A stretch of 64,000 bases of DNA from Rhodothermales bacterium (GTDB lineage: Bacteria; Bacteroidota; Rhodothermia; Rhodothermales; Bin80). Of this stretch, positions 54,360 to 62,633 are shown one piece after another (the first letter of the stretch is position 1; each line of letters begins with the position of its first letter). The translations under genes were made by a program, and so were the position numbers. The stretch lies in NCBI GenBank assembly GCA_958296045.1, contig CATQHT010000001.1, positions 62,001 through 126,000 of the forward strand, read 5' to 3'. The notes below the pieces were generated by a model. That model did no database searches. It was not told the DNA's origin and worked only from the letters and a program-made list of their open reading frames with translations.

Positions 54360-55190
54360 ATGCCCACGACCGCCCAAAGAACGCTGAAGGTTGCGCTTGT
54401 CTCGCAGGTCTTTCCGGAGCCTGACGACTTGCCGCGGCTTAAGGAAGTACTCGTCACAGCGCGCGCACACCTTGCGGTATTGCCGGAGTTGCCCTTTAAT
54501 GTGTGGGCACCGGCTACCGATGTCCCGGAGTCAGCGGATGCGGAAGGCTCTGCCGGATGGCGCGCGTGCATGCTGTCGTCTGCCGCTGCTGGATGTGGTT
54601 GCGCCATCCTGGGAGGCGTTATTCGACGAAGCATACCCGAGGGATTGCGGTACAACACCGCCCTCTTGGTCAACAGGCACGGAGCCATAGTGGCGGTTTA
54701 CGAAAAGCTCCACCTGCCGCATGAGCCGGGATTCTGGGAAGCCAGTCACTACAAACCCGGGCGGACCCCACCTCAGGTGATACGGGAGTCAGGAGCGCGC
54801 CTTGGCATTCAGATCTGTTCGGATGGCAATCGCCCGGTGGGTGCCCAGCTTCTGGCCGCCCAGGGCGTGGAGGTGATCCTGTGCCCGCGCGCGACGTCGT
54901 CGGCCACCTATCATCGTTGGCGGCTCGCGTACCGTGCGATGGCATTGACGGCGAGCGCATTCGTAGTATCGGTGAACCGTCCGGGTCCAGAGGCTGGGGT
55001 GCCTATTGGTGGTCCGTCACTGGTTGTGGATCCAGAGGGTATCGTACTCTTGGAAACGGAAGAGCCCATCAGCACGGTCACGTTGGATCTGGACCGGGCA
55101 AGGCATGCCAAACTGGGGTACCCGGGGTATTTGGCCTTTCCGGCGCATTCGTATGCGGAAGCATGGGCTGAGGTCGCTAAGAAGCATTGA
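54360..55190 (+). CDS. Nitrilase-superfamily carbon-nitrogen hydrolase
   Basis: 276 residues from ATG at 54360 (MPTTAQRTLKVALVSQ). The catalytic triad is visible: Glu in VLPELPFNVW (about residue 42), Lys in VYEKLHLPHEPGF (about 117), Cys in LGIQICSDGNRP (about 150). The fold signature GIVLLETEEP and LDLDRARHAKLGYP follow near the end. The substrate cannot be told; a small amidase, N-carbamoylase or beta-ureidopropionase-like role is likely. It starts about 100 bases after the DUF6786 gene on the same strand and may share its transcript. Confidence 0.93.
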   Translation: MPTTAQRTLKVALVSQVFPEPDDLPRLKEVLVTARAHLAVLPELPFNVWAPATDVPESADAEGSAGWRACMLSSAAAGCGCAILGGVIRRSIPEGLRYNTALLVNRHGAIVAVYEKLHLPHEPGFWEASHYKPGRTPPQVIRESGARLGIQICSDGNRPVGAQLLAAQGVEVILCPRATSSATYHRWRLAYRAMALTASAFVVSVNRPGPEAGVPIGGPSLVVDPEGIVLLETEEPISTVTLDLDRARHAKLGYPGYLAFPAHSYAEAWAEVAKKH

Positions 55191-55646
55191 GAAGAGATGA
55201 ATCGCTTCGCCGGTTCTGTTTGTGTGCGCATGCGTGGCTCTTGGCGGTAGCCCCGTCGTTAGGCGTGGCGCCGGATTGGCCGCACGAATTCGCCGGAATA
55301 TGCAGTCCCGTGCGAGCTGGTTTGCCAGATCCCGACCCTACCTGTAAGAGCTCGGGGCCGAGGATTCCCATAAGCGCCAACTTGGTTGTGAGAGGGGGTA
55401 ATAATGTTCAAGTTGGTTGCGTCTCGCTCTCGGTGGTGCAGTGAGGTTTCTGGAAATTTCGGGCCAGTGTTGCAGTAATTCGACGAGGGTGAGTCGAGGC
55501 TCAATGGCGCGCACGACTTTATTGAGTGCGAATTTGCAATCACTCCGTGGGCTGTTCTTGAATGTCATAGCCCCAGGGGGAAAGAGTCCGTGCGTGACGG
55601 ACGAGTTTTTCGGTCAGAAGTGCGATGAGCAATTTCCTGTGTAGCC
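55191..55646. other. Intergenic region without a recognisable gene
   Basis: Short frames only; probably the promoter region for the second Cys-rich peptide cassette. Confidence 0.4.
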
Positions 55647-55934
55647 ATGCCCTGTCAGCAGATGAACACGCTCGAAGTGCTGGATGATCTGATAGCGCAC
55701 AATCCGACTTCGGCTGCGGCCCCGCCGCCTGCTTTCCGAGCCGAAGAGCCTGCTATGTCGGAGCTCATTACTCAAACACCGGCTGCAGACACGCTGACGA
55801 GTGGAGAGCCTAACGTGTCGGCGTCCGCCGATCACGTCCAGGCGGACTCGCTCACGGCAGAGGAGCCTGGGGTAGGGCAGCGCATCACAAGATTCTTGTT
55901 CGCAGAGCGCATATCATTACGCCGCACCATGTAG
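55647..55934 (+). CDS. Hypothetical acidic protein
   Basis: 95 codons: MPCQQMNTLEVLDDLIAHNPTSAAAPPPAFRAEEPAMSELITQ... It is low-complexity, rich in Ala, Pro, Glu and Thr, and without a signal peptide. It lies upstream of the Cys-rich peptide gene on the same strand. The amphipathic start (NTLEVLDDLIAH) and biased composition make it look translated, but no homology is recognised. Could be a leader protein or a chance frame. Confidence 0.3.
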   Translation: MPCQQMNTLEVLDDLIAHNPTSAAAPPPAFRAEEPAMSELITQTPAADTLTSGEPNVSASADHVQADSLTAEEPGVGQRITRFLFAERISLRRTM

Positions 55935-56049
55935 TACACGTACGGCGCTGGGGGCGTCGTCGAAGTGCCTGTTGCCGAAGAGCGTCGCGCCGCGGGACGT
56001 GTCAGCCGCGGCAAACTTTTACCAACCAGTCCCGCTGGGACTTGATGCC

Positions 56050-56359
56050 ATGAAAACCTTTGTTAACCTTCCACACAGGGCTATCTCTGCTACGAAAGCC
56101 CGCATCCTGTACGCTCTCGGGGGCCTTGTCTGTGCTGTCCTTATTGTCCGCATTTATCGTGCCACATCCCGAGAACCTTCAGACCAATATGGCGCCGCAA
56201 TAAATGTGGTTGCAGGTTGAAGCTAAGGAGTGTGGTGGTGAAGGATGCTTCCTAGTGGGGTGTCATGGTTCATGCACTGCTGCCGATGAGCTGGCTGGCG
56301 AGACGTGCTGTAGCCCCGGAGCAAACACTTATGTGTCCTGCCTGTATTGTGGCCCGTGA
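56050..56359 (+). pseudogene. Cys-rich exported peptide with a frame break
   Basis: The ATG at 56050 opens MKTFVNLPHRAISATKARILYALGGLVCAVLIVRIYRATS..., a basic N-terminus and a membrane/signal helix, and stops at 56218-56220. In the +1 frame from about 56216 the sequence reads VEAKECGGEGCFLVGCHGSCTAADELAGETCCSPGANTYVSCLYCGP with eight Cys and a stop at 56357-56359. That stop overlaps the GTG start of the beta-propeller gene (GTGA). The Cys-rich tail and overlap show that this frame was the genuine end of the gene. A one-base indel near 56210-56218 (mutation or sequencing error) or programmed frameshifting explains the break. Confidence 0.7.
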
Positions 56360-57459
56360 CTGACCAGCATGTCGTGGGTAGGAGGCAGTTGCTGTTGAAG
56401 GCTGTGCTTTTTGTTGGATGCACTGACGCGCCCCAGCGGAGTCAGACCCTAGACGCACCGGTAGTGCCTTTTGATGAGCTGTTTGCTCCCGCGGACACCG
56501 TCCGTTTGGATTCGTCCATCATCATAGGCGCTATCATGTTCTTGGATGTCAATCAGGAGGGAGACCTCTTGGTGACTGATTTCATAGGGGGTAGCGTTAA
56601 CCTGTTTGCGTCGTCAGGGGAGCATAGCAGGACCTACTCGCCGCGGAAGTGTTTGCCTGATGACGAGGACCTTACTCCTTATAGTGCGCGCTTCGCGGGT
56701 AAGGGTCACGTAGTCACCAAGGACCTTGAGAGCAGGGTGGTGGTTCTCACCGCAGATGACCGCTGTGTTGGTGCCACCCGGCGGATGCTCCACCGCTTTA
56801 AGGGATTTTGTGCAAGCGGCGATTTCCTCTTCTTTTTTGTCTGGCCTGACCCCTATCTCACGTCATCAAGTTATAATAGCGTAGTGGTGTATTCGCTTGA
56901 ACTCCAGAGCCTGCGGGACATCCCTGTGGAAGGGCCTAAATTTCCCAGGCTAAATCTCCCCTTTGTCGGGATGTGGGACCGTAGCATTGACTGTTTTGGT
57001 GATGGACCGTACTTCACGTACCTAGAGTCCATGGACGCCATTCCTGTGCGCTTCGATGCGCAGTTAACACAACAGCGTCCAGAGTTTTGCTCACCGCGGC
57101 CGCAGGATATACCGCGAAATATCTCCAGAGAGGCGATGACCGCGGAATGGCAAGAGTACCTCTCGACAAACGCTGTTTTTGCGCTCACCAGTCAGACTCG
57201 TATGGTACTGTATAAGAACCTGGCCGATCGGTGGCAGGTGGAGGGGGTAGAAGACGACGGGTTTCGCTTGGGTATCAGCGTTGCCAATAACGTCGGTCGC
57301 TTTCCCCCTCGCAGTACGATTTCTCCTGTCTGGCCTGATGCTGCCGGCTACGGTTACATCTATAGCGGAGGAGACCATGAGCCATTGCCTAATGGTGATG
57401 TAGGCAACCCTTTGATCCTCCGGTATCGCTTTATCCCACCTCAGGATGCGGATGGCTAG
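56356..57459 (+). CDS. 6-bladed beta-propeller lipoprotein, second locus
   Basis: 367 residues from GTG at 56356, overlapping the stop of the Cys-rich frame by GTGA; a TTG at 56347 is the alternative. The N-terminus RRQLLLKAVLFVGC gives a lipobox. Propeller strands include MFLDVNQEGDLLVTDFIGGSVNLFASSGEHSRTY, GKGHVVTKDLESRVVVLTADD and a C-terminal PVWPDAAGYGYIYSGGD. The layout matches the gene at 10940-12010, which also follows Cys-rich peptide genes. Probably surface or periplasmic, perhaps a partner or transporter-associated protein for the peptide. Confidence 0.8.
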   Translation: MTDQHVVGRRQLLLKAVLFVGCTDAPQRSQTLDAPVVPFDELFAPADTVRLDSSIIIGAIMFLDVNQEGDLLVTDFIGGSVNLFASSGEHSRTYSPRKCLPDDEDLTPYSARFAGKGHVVTKDLESRVVVLTADDRCVGATRRMLHRFKGFCASGDFLFFFVWPDPYLTSSSYNSVVVYSLELQSLRDIPVEGPKFPRLNLPFVGMWDRSIDCFGDGPYFTYLESMDAIPVRFDAQLTQQRPEFCSPRPQDIPRNISREAMTAEWQEYLSTNAVFALTSQTRMVLYKNLADRWQVEGVEDDGFRLGISVANNVGRFPPRSTISPVWPDAAGYGYIYSGGDHEPLPNGDVGNPLILRYRFIPPQDADG

Positions 57460-57697
57460 TCGTTTGCAGTACACCATATGGTTTGTCGTGCCATTTCTGA
57501 CAGGTCTGGTTGCGCTCAGTGGCCTGCAGCTCTGGTTTGCGGGCGACAACAATCCGGCACCCCCGGTCAGGGCCGCGGCACTTGTCCCAGACGATTCAAT
57601 GCTCGTGGGACACTTGCTCCCTACCGCGGCGCTCCTCGAAGTGCAATCCAAGGGGCATGTTCTCGTTGGGGATATCCGTAGGGTACATTTGCCATAG
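57452..57697 (+). CDS. Short membrane protein, possibly a truncated thioredoxin-like partner
   Basis: 81 residues from ATG at 57452, overlapping the end of the beta-propeller gene by 8 bases. A single N-terminal membrane helix (TIWFVVPFLTGLVALSGLQLWF) is followed by about 50 soluble residues ending ...SKGHVLVGDIRRVHLP. It is in the same place as the CxxC thioredoxin-like gene (12035-12643) of the other cassette, which also begins with one membrane helix. It stops before any thioredoxin domain, so it may be a truncated relative. No direct sequence match proves this. Confidence 0.5.
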   Translation: MASRLQYTIWFVVPFLTGLVALSGLQLWFAGDNNPAPPVRAAALVPDDSMLVGHLLPTAALLEVQSKGHVLVGDIRRVHLP

Positions 57698-57965
57698 CGC
57701 CAATGGCACAGGGTCGATACCCCCACAGAAGCAGGTTACCCGCGAGAATCGCCATGCGTACTGATAAGAGTGTGTCAGGCGCTACGGATACGGCGTTGCA
57801 CAAGGAGTCGGTCCCCAGGCAATGAATGCAGCTGGGTTGGTAGTCCGCGCAGTACTGGCAACTGCACCGCTCCGCTTGCCTGAATGGCGCAGCGGGCCTA
57901 ACCAAGCACGCTTTTTGCACAGAGCGGTTGGAGGGCCGATGCCAAAGGGCGCGAAGCACCCCAGC
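57698..57965. other. Convergent spacer
   Basis: 268 bases between the short membrane gene and the end of the symporter gene on the other strand. No gene; no clear terminator hairpin recognised. Confidence 0.4.
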
Positions 57966-59879
57966 TTACTTTGCAATTGACATCCCGTTGGCTGCAGGGG
58001 ACGTGCAAAAGTAGCGGCGCACCAAGTGTTCCGGCGCAGCCTGCCCGAACGCCACACCCAGAGCGGCACACCCCAAAGAGGCCAGAAACCCCCAGATGAG
58101 CGGATCTAAGCCCAAAGGGCGGATGGGCGTGATGGCCCCGAGTGCGACAAAGCCAGCCAGGTAAAGCGCCAGGTACGCCACAAACCCGCCAACCATTGAG
58201 GCCATAGCACCCGCCTTGTTAAAACGAGGCCAATAAAGCGCCAACGCTACCGGGCCCAGGAAGGCAACTGCAAGGCCACCACCAGTGAACACAATGATAT
58301 ACTGCAGGAATTGGGGCGGAAACAACGCCCCCGCGGTGGCCACCACGCCAATAATGATCGTGCAAGCGTAGCTCAAGCGCCGCAAGGTCGAAGACCTAGC
58401 TGCTGGGCGCATATTTTGCTGGTATACATCACGCACTACGCTTGAGGTGATCATCAGCATAAAGCTGTCCACAGTGCTCATTGCGGCCGCAAAAGGAACC
58501 GCAATCAGCAGTCCGGCCAGCCACGGGACATGGGCGCCGTCGGCCAGAAGGAAAGCCATCACCGGCATGATGCGGTCCGGTGTGTGATCCAGCCCCGGCG
58601 CCAGGATGCGGGCACAGCAGAAAATGATGACTAGCGGCACGTAGATCAGCGTGAAATAGATCGACAAAGCCGCGATGGCCCGCTTAAGGGTCCGGGTGCT
58701 GGAGAAGGCCATCAGGCGCACCATGTTGCCGGGCTGCCCAGTGCCAGACAGCGCCCAGAATGCAAAAAAGGACACCGCCAGTCCGAGTGGTAGAAACCCG
58801 TCGCGGTCCGAAGGGCTGGGACCTGGAGGCTGCACATATACGCCGGACTGGCCAGCGCCCCGCGCATAAGGCTCCAGCCCGGATACTTGCGGCGTGATAG
58901 TGCGCGGAAGCGGATCAATGCCGCGCTGCCGGATGCGGGTCTTCTCCTCGTCGGACATTATTTCCACGACCCTGACTGGTGTGGACGTGCGCGTGCCGGG
59001 AAGGATGATCGCGCTTTCGCCCGTCCGAAAGAGTCGGTCCTCTGTCGTGAACCAGGAGTCTGACGCAACCCTGACGCCGCTAGGCGGAGCATCCACGTTA
59101 GACACGAAGATTGCTCGACCCAGCCGGGGTGGCTCCATATCCTGCATCATCCGCGTGGCCGTCTTCAGCCCGCCTGCCTGCCAGAGCGCCAAAACGAGCA
59201 TGACCAGCACGCCCATCACCATTACAAAGCCCTGCAGAATGTCCGTCCACACCACTGCCCGGAACCCCCCAAACGCCGTATACCCGACGACTAGCACTGC
59301 AAATATCAGCAGCCCCAGCACATACTCGGCGCTGGTACCAGCGGGCACGAGCCACGGCACGGTCTGCGCCAGCCCCAGCGAAGCCTGCTGATACGCGGGT
59401 ACGCCCTGCAAGAGCTGCTGCATGATGAGCGAGGCAAGCGTGAACTGGGGCACCAGGTAGACCGTCAGCAGGAGCGCGAGCAGCACGGTGCTCATCAGCG
59501 CCAGCGTGCGGCTGTCAAACCGTTCCCGCAGGACATCGGGCACGGTGATGGCGCCCGTCATGCGCGCCATGTGATTTAAGCGCTTGCCTAGTAGCCCCAT
59601 GCCGCATAGAGGAAAGATCATGTAGCTGGCGATCCACAGCGCTAAGACCCATCCGTGCGCATAGATGAGCGACGGAAAGCCGGCAAAGGAGCCCGCCGAG
59701 GCACTGGTGGCCCCGAACGTGAGCGCCAGCGCCACCATGCCGAGGCCGCGGTTGCCAAGGAAATACTCGCTGAGGAATGCCTTCTTGGCGCCCGCACGGC
59801 GGGCCATCCACGCCAGCGCCAGCACCACAGCGGTGTAGGCAAGAAAGGCTCCGAGTGAAGCGCCAGACTCGCTACTCAT
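57966..59879 (-). CDS. Sodium:solute symporter (SSS) family transporter with an extramembrane insert
   Basis: 637 residues from ATG at 59877-59879 (MSSESGASLGAFLAYTAVVLALAW). About 13 membrane helices can be followed. SSS features include the N-terminal FLSEYFLGNRGLGMVALALTFGATSASAGSFAGFPSLIYAHGW and the central GGFRAVVWTDILQG. FWALSGTGQPGNMVRLMAF and VPFAAAMSTVDSFMLMITSSVVRDVY complete the set. Between the sixth and next helices lies a hydrophilic stretch of about 110 residues (RAIFVSNVDAPPSGV...GPSPSDRDG), unusual for the family and making it longer than the usual 480-550. The preceding small DUF997 gene suggests a PanF-like transporter. The last gene of its operon. Confidence 0.93.
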   Translation of the reverse strand: MSSESGASLGAFLAYTAVVLALAWMARRAGAKKAFLSEYFLGNRGLGMVALALTFGATSASAGSFAGFPSLIYAHGWVLALWIASYMIFPLCGMGLLGKRLNHMARMTGAITVPDVLRERFDSRTLALMSTVLLALLLTVYLVPQFTLASLIMQQLLQGVPAYQQASLGLAQTVPWLVPAGTSAEYVLGLLIFAVLVVGYTAFGGFRAVVWTDILQGFVMVMGVLVMLVLALWQAGGLKTATRMMQDMEPPRLGRAIFVSNVDAPPSGVRVASDSWFTTEDRLFRTGESAIILPGTRTSTPVRVVEIMSDEEKTRIRQRGIDPLPRTITPQVSGLEPYARGAGQSGVYVQPPGPSPSDRDGFLPLGLAVSFFAFWALSGTGQPGNMVRLMAFSSTRTLKRAIAALSIYFTLIYVPLVIIFCCARILAPGLDHTPDRIMPVMAFLLADGAHVPWLAGLLIAVPFAAAMSTVDSFMLMITSSVVRDVYQQNMRPAARSSTLRRLSYACTIIIGVVATAGALFPPQFLQYIIVFTGGGLAVAFLGPVALALYWPRFNKAGAMASMVGGFVAYLALYLAGFVALGAITPIRPLGLDPLIWGFLASLGCAALGVAFGQAAPEHLVRRYFCTSPAANGMSIAK

Positions 59880-60111
59880 CGCGAATGCAGCGCAGGCCGT
59901 ACCAAACGCTGAAGACGGTCGCCGCCACCCACGGCACGACAACGCCGAAGGTGACCCAAGTCGGCATGCCAAGGGCGATATGCATAGACCCTGACCCGTA
60001 TCCGAGCGTCCAGGAAACGCCTACGGTCCACAATAGGCAGACCGCCCACGACAGCAAGATGGTGACGGCCTCTTTGCGTGCGCGCAGAAAGGCTGGGTCC
60101 AGGTCCGTCAT
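59872..60111 (-). CDS. DUF997 (YhdT-like) small membrane protein
   Basis: 79 residues, two membrane helices (ILLSWAVCLLWTVGVSWTLGY and VTFGVVVPWVAATVFSVWYGL) separated by a short loop with MPTWVTFG. This is the DUF997 layout; in Escherichia coli YhdT lies directly upstream of the pantothenate symporter PanF. Here it overlaps the SSS gene by 8 bases and the RidA gene by 4, so it is surely coupled with both. It is probably a small subunit or helper of the symporter. Confidence 0.85.
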   Translation of the reverse strand: MTDLDPAFLRARKEAVTILLSWAVCLLWTVGVSWTLGYGSGSMHIALGMPTWVTFGVVVPWVAATVFSVWYGLRCIRDE

Positions 60112-60575
60112 CTGGGGTATAGCTCTGCGATGAGCTCCGTCTCGGTGGCCGAGCCCAATGGGAGGCTCGCCGTCCCCAGCGCGCTACGTGCGCCCACGCC
60201 GCGGTCTCCGAACACTAGGCGCAAAAGTTCGGAAGCGCCATTGATCACCAGGTGCTGGTCCGTGAATGCGGGGTCGCTGTTTACAAAGCCGCTCAGCCGG
60301 ATGATGCGTCGGATGCGTCCGAGTGATCCGGCAACAGCATAGATTTGCCGCAGGTTGTTGGCTGCGCACAGCGCCGCCGCCTCTTTGGCCTGGGCCAATG
60401 CTACTTCCGAGCTGACTTTGCCCCTGTAACATAGCATGCCGCCAGCGACGGGCACAGCACCAGAGCAGTAGACCAGACTGCCCACAAGAACAGCGGGCTT
60501 GTATATGGCGGCGGGCGCTACCTGCTCGGACAGGGAATAGCCTAGGTCTTCCAGCCTTTGGTCAAATTCGTGCAT
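60108..60575 (-). CDS. RidA family protein
   Basis: 155 residues. The trimeric RidA/YjgF fold is shown by AVLVGSLVYCSGAVPVAGG, ALAQAKEAAALCAANNLRQI, IIRLSGFVNSDPAFTDQHLVINGASELLRLVFGDRGVGARSALGTASLPLGSATETELIAEL. The Arg in GARSALG is in the position of the conserved active-site Arg of imine deaminases. RidA enzymes hydrolyse reactive enamines/imines formed from amino acids. Placement between a dipeptidase and a symporter suggests it handles an intermediate from imported amino acids or dipeptides. Confidence 0.92.
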   Translation of the reverse strand: MHEFDQRLEDLGYSLSEQVAPAAIYKPAVLVGSLVYCSGAVPVAGGMLCYRGKVSSEVALAQAKEAAALCAANNLRQIYAVAGSLGRIRRIIRLSGFVNSDPAFTDQHLVINGASELLRLVFGDRGVGARSALGTASLPLGSATETELIAELYPR

Positions 60576-60599
60576 ATCACAAGGGGGATACGAGGGATA

Positions 60600-61703
60600 C
60601 TACGGCGGCGCTGGTGGCAGTACGGAGCGAAAGAAGCGCAGCCAGTTGCCAAAGAATATCGCATCCACGTCTCGTGGCGTATAGCCGCGCGCTTCCAACA
60701 TCCCAATCAGCTTGCGCACATCACGCATGCGGCGCAAATCAAAAGGGGTCTGCTCGTTGCCGAAGCCGCCGTCCAGGTCTGTGCCCAACGCTGCATGGTC
60801 TGCATTACCTGCAAGCTGACAAAGGTGGTCAATCTGGTCAGCCGCTGCCTCGAGTCCCACCACACAGTTTGAGGTGACGCCGTGCTGCCACCCGGGATAC
60901 AGCATCCACGCATCCATCGCGACGCCAATGACGGCGTTGCGCGCGATCAGCCGTCGGATCTGTTGGTCGGCAAGCTGTCGGAATCCAGGTACCAGTGCCC
61001 GGCAGTTGTGGTGACTGGCGAGGGTGGGTCCGCCGAATAGGTCCAGTGCCTGCTCCATGCTACGATCGCTGAGGTGCGTGACGTCAAGCGCGATGCCGAG
61101 GCGCTCAAATTCGGCCAGGAGGCGGACTCCTTCCGGCGTCAGGGGGCCATCGGTGCCGGAGCCTCCAGCATAGCGTCCGTATCCGTAGTGCGTCAGACCA
61201 GCCGCGCGCAGGCCATCACGATACCAGGCTGCTGCATGTGAGGGATCGATGATTGGATCGCAGCCCTCCATGCTGAGAATCATGCCGATCGGAGCCTCCT
61301 CGGGACACTGCTTCCATCGCGTAACGTGCTGATCCAGGTCCCGCGCAAAGCGCAGGATGCGGACCGTGCCTTGTTCATCCAGCCACCGGTAATACGAAAG
61401 CTGACCCTGCGCATGTGCATATGCGGCAGCCGGGAATGGATAGTCCAGGTCGTGGCGGCTTTGCGTCGCCTGACGTTTGTGGTTAGGACCCGCGCGCGCG
61501 ATCACGGTGGCCACGCAGAACAGCATGTGCGCCCGGCGCATCTCCGGCAAACACACCATTGCGCGGCCGCGCCAGGGCACATCTGTCATGTGCGCCTCGG
61601 CGGCGCGGACCTCTTCTAGCGGCTGCAACAGGTCGCGACCGAAATACAGTGCATTCCAAGCGAGGTCCAGATGCGCATCGACGAACGGTCGGGGGCGAGG
61701 CAT
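60600..61703 (-). CDS. Membrane dipeptidase-like hydrolase (peptidase M19)
   Basis: 367 residues. Binuclear zinc site features of M19: HxD in FVDAHLDLAW (about residues 10-12), Glu in LSMEGCDPI, His residues in LDVTHLSDRS and ASHHNCRAL, and the Asp in LGTDLDGGFG. No N-terminal signal peptide is present, so it acts in the cytoplasm. M19 enzymes split dipeptides, including those with a C-terminal D-residue. The gene starts 12 bases after the DUF4249-like gene and ends 24 bases before RidA. Confidence 0.93.
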   Translation of the reverse strand: MPRPRPFVDAHLDLAWNALYFGRDLLQPLEEVRAAEAHMTDVPWRGRAMVCLPEMRRAHMLFCVATVIARAGPNHKRQATQSRHDLDYPFPAAAYAHAQGQLSYYRWLDEQGTVRILRFARDLDQHVTRWKQCPEEAPIGMILSMEGCDPIIDPSHAAAWYRDGLRAAGLTHYGYGRYAGGSGTDGPLTPEGVRLLAEFERLGIALDVTHLSDRSMEQALDLFGGPTLASHHNCRALVPGFRQLADQQIRRLIARNAVIGVAMDAWMLYPGWQHGVTSNCVVGLEAAADQIDHLCQLAGNADHAALGTDLDGGFGNEQTPFDLRRMRDVRKLIGMLEARGYTPRDVDAIFFGNWLRFFRSVLPPAPP

Positions 61704-61715
61704 GCCGGTGGCCTC

Positions 61716-62633
61716 CTAGTTTTTGCCAATCACGTAAAACCCGGCGCGCTTGATCAGCGTCAGCGGCGGCCGAAAAGTGATAGAATCCACATACGCGGCA
61801 CCGAAATAACCGAATCCGTTCTCGACGTTGGAAAATGTGCCCGGCTCTACCAAGATGTCCTGGTCGAAAACACCGACCGGAGAAACCCAGTTGGCATCCG
61901 CCACATGAACACGCATATTAATCTCCCTGAGATCTATGATGTCGGTGGTAACGACGTTGTCATGGTCGAACTCCTCGAAGATGGCTAGGTAGTCCGCAAT
62001 AAGGTCCACCTCGATAAGAAAGCCGCCATCCGACTGGGTTGGGCGCCCCGCATAGTTGATCAGCACGGACTTGAAGATCGGGTCGCTTCCGCCTTCGGCA
62101 AACCCCACTACAACATATTCCACATCGATGCGGGGCATGGTCGGAGGGTTACCATGCACGAAGATGGGCATGAGTGCCTCGGCCGGTTTGAGGGTGTCGG
62201 GCTCTAAGACTTCGAGGGAAACCTCGCCAGGGATCGTGGTGACCGCAGTGGACGTCTCGCCGTCGGAACGCATCACTTCGAGGCGGTACGTTTCGTCCCC
62301 GGTGGCCTTGAAAACCGCCCAGTAAACATGACGGTAGTCCCCATCGCTCAGCTGTATCACGCTGTCTCGCCACACCAGCTGCTCCCCGGTCTGGAGCAAT
62401 GTAGAGGTGACCAATGCATCGATAGGATTCGGCTCGATGAGCTTGATGGTGCTCTTGATTTCAAAAACGCGCACTCCGTGCGTGTCGGCGCGCGGGTTGA
62501 TGAGGCCGTAGATGGCGAACGGCCGATCCAGGCGCAGACGCGTGTCGACGGATTCTGTGCAACCAGTACCAAACGCTGCTAAGCACGCCCAGACGAGAAG
62601 AGCGGACAGGATATGTGGACCGTGGCGGCTCAT
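61716..62633 (-). CDS. DUF4249-like outer-membrane lipoprotein
   Basis: 305 residues with a lipoprotein signal (HILSALLVWACLAAFGTGC). Weak but consistent DUF4249 pattern: IYGLINPRADTHGVRVFEI near the start, HVYWAVFKATGDETYRLEVMRSDGETSTAVTTIPG in the middle, and a C-terminal FGYFGAAYVDSITFRPP. DUF4249 genes directly follow TonB-dependent receptors in Bacteroidota, as here (4-base overlap). The protein probably forms a surface or plug-side complex with the receptor. Its ligand is unknown. Confidence 0.85.
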   Translation of the reverse strand: MSRHGPHILSALLVWACLAAFGTGCTESVDTRLRLDRPFAIYGLINPRADTHGVRVFEIKSTIKLIEPNPIDALVTSTLLQTGEQLVWRDSVIQLSDGDYRHVYWAVFKATGDETYRLEVMRSDGETSTAVTTIPGEVSLEVLEPDTLKPAEALMPIFVHGNPPTMPRIDVEYVVVGFAEGGSDPIFKSVLINYAGRPTQSDGGFLIEVDLIADYLAIFEEFDHDNVVTTDIIDLREINMRVHVADANWVSPVGVFDQDILVEPGTFSNVENGFGYFGAAYVDSITFRPPLTLIKRAGFYVIGKN

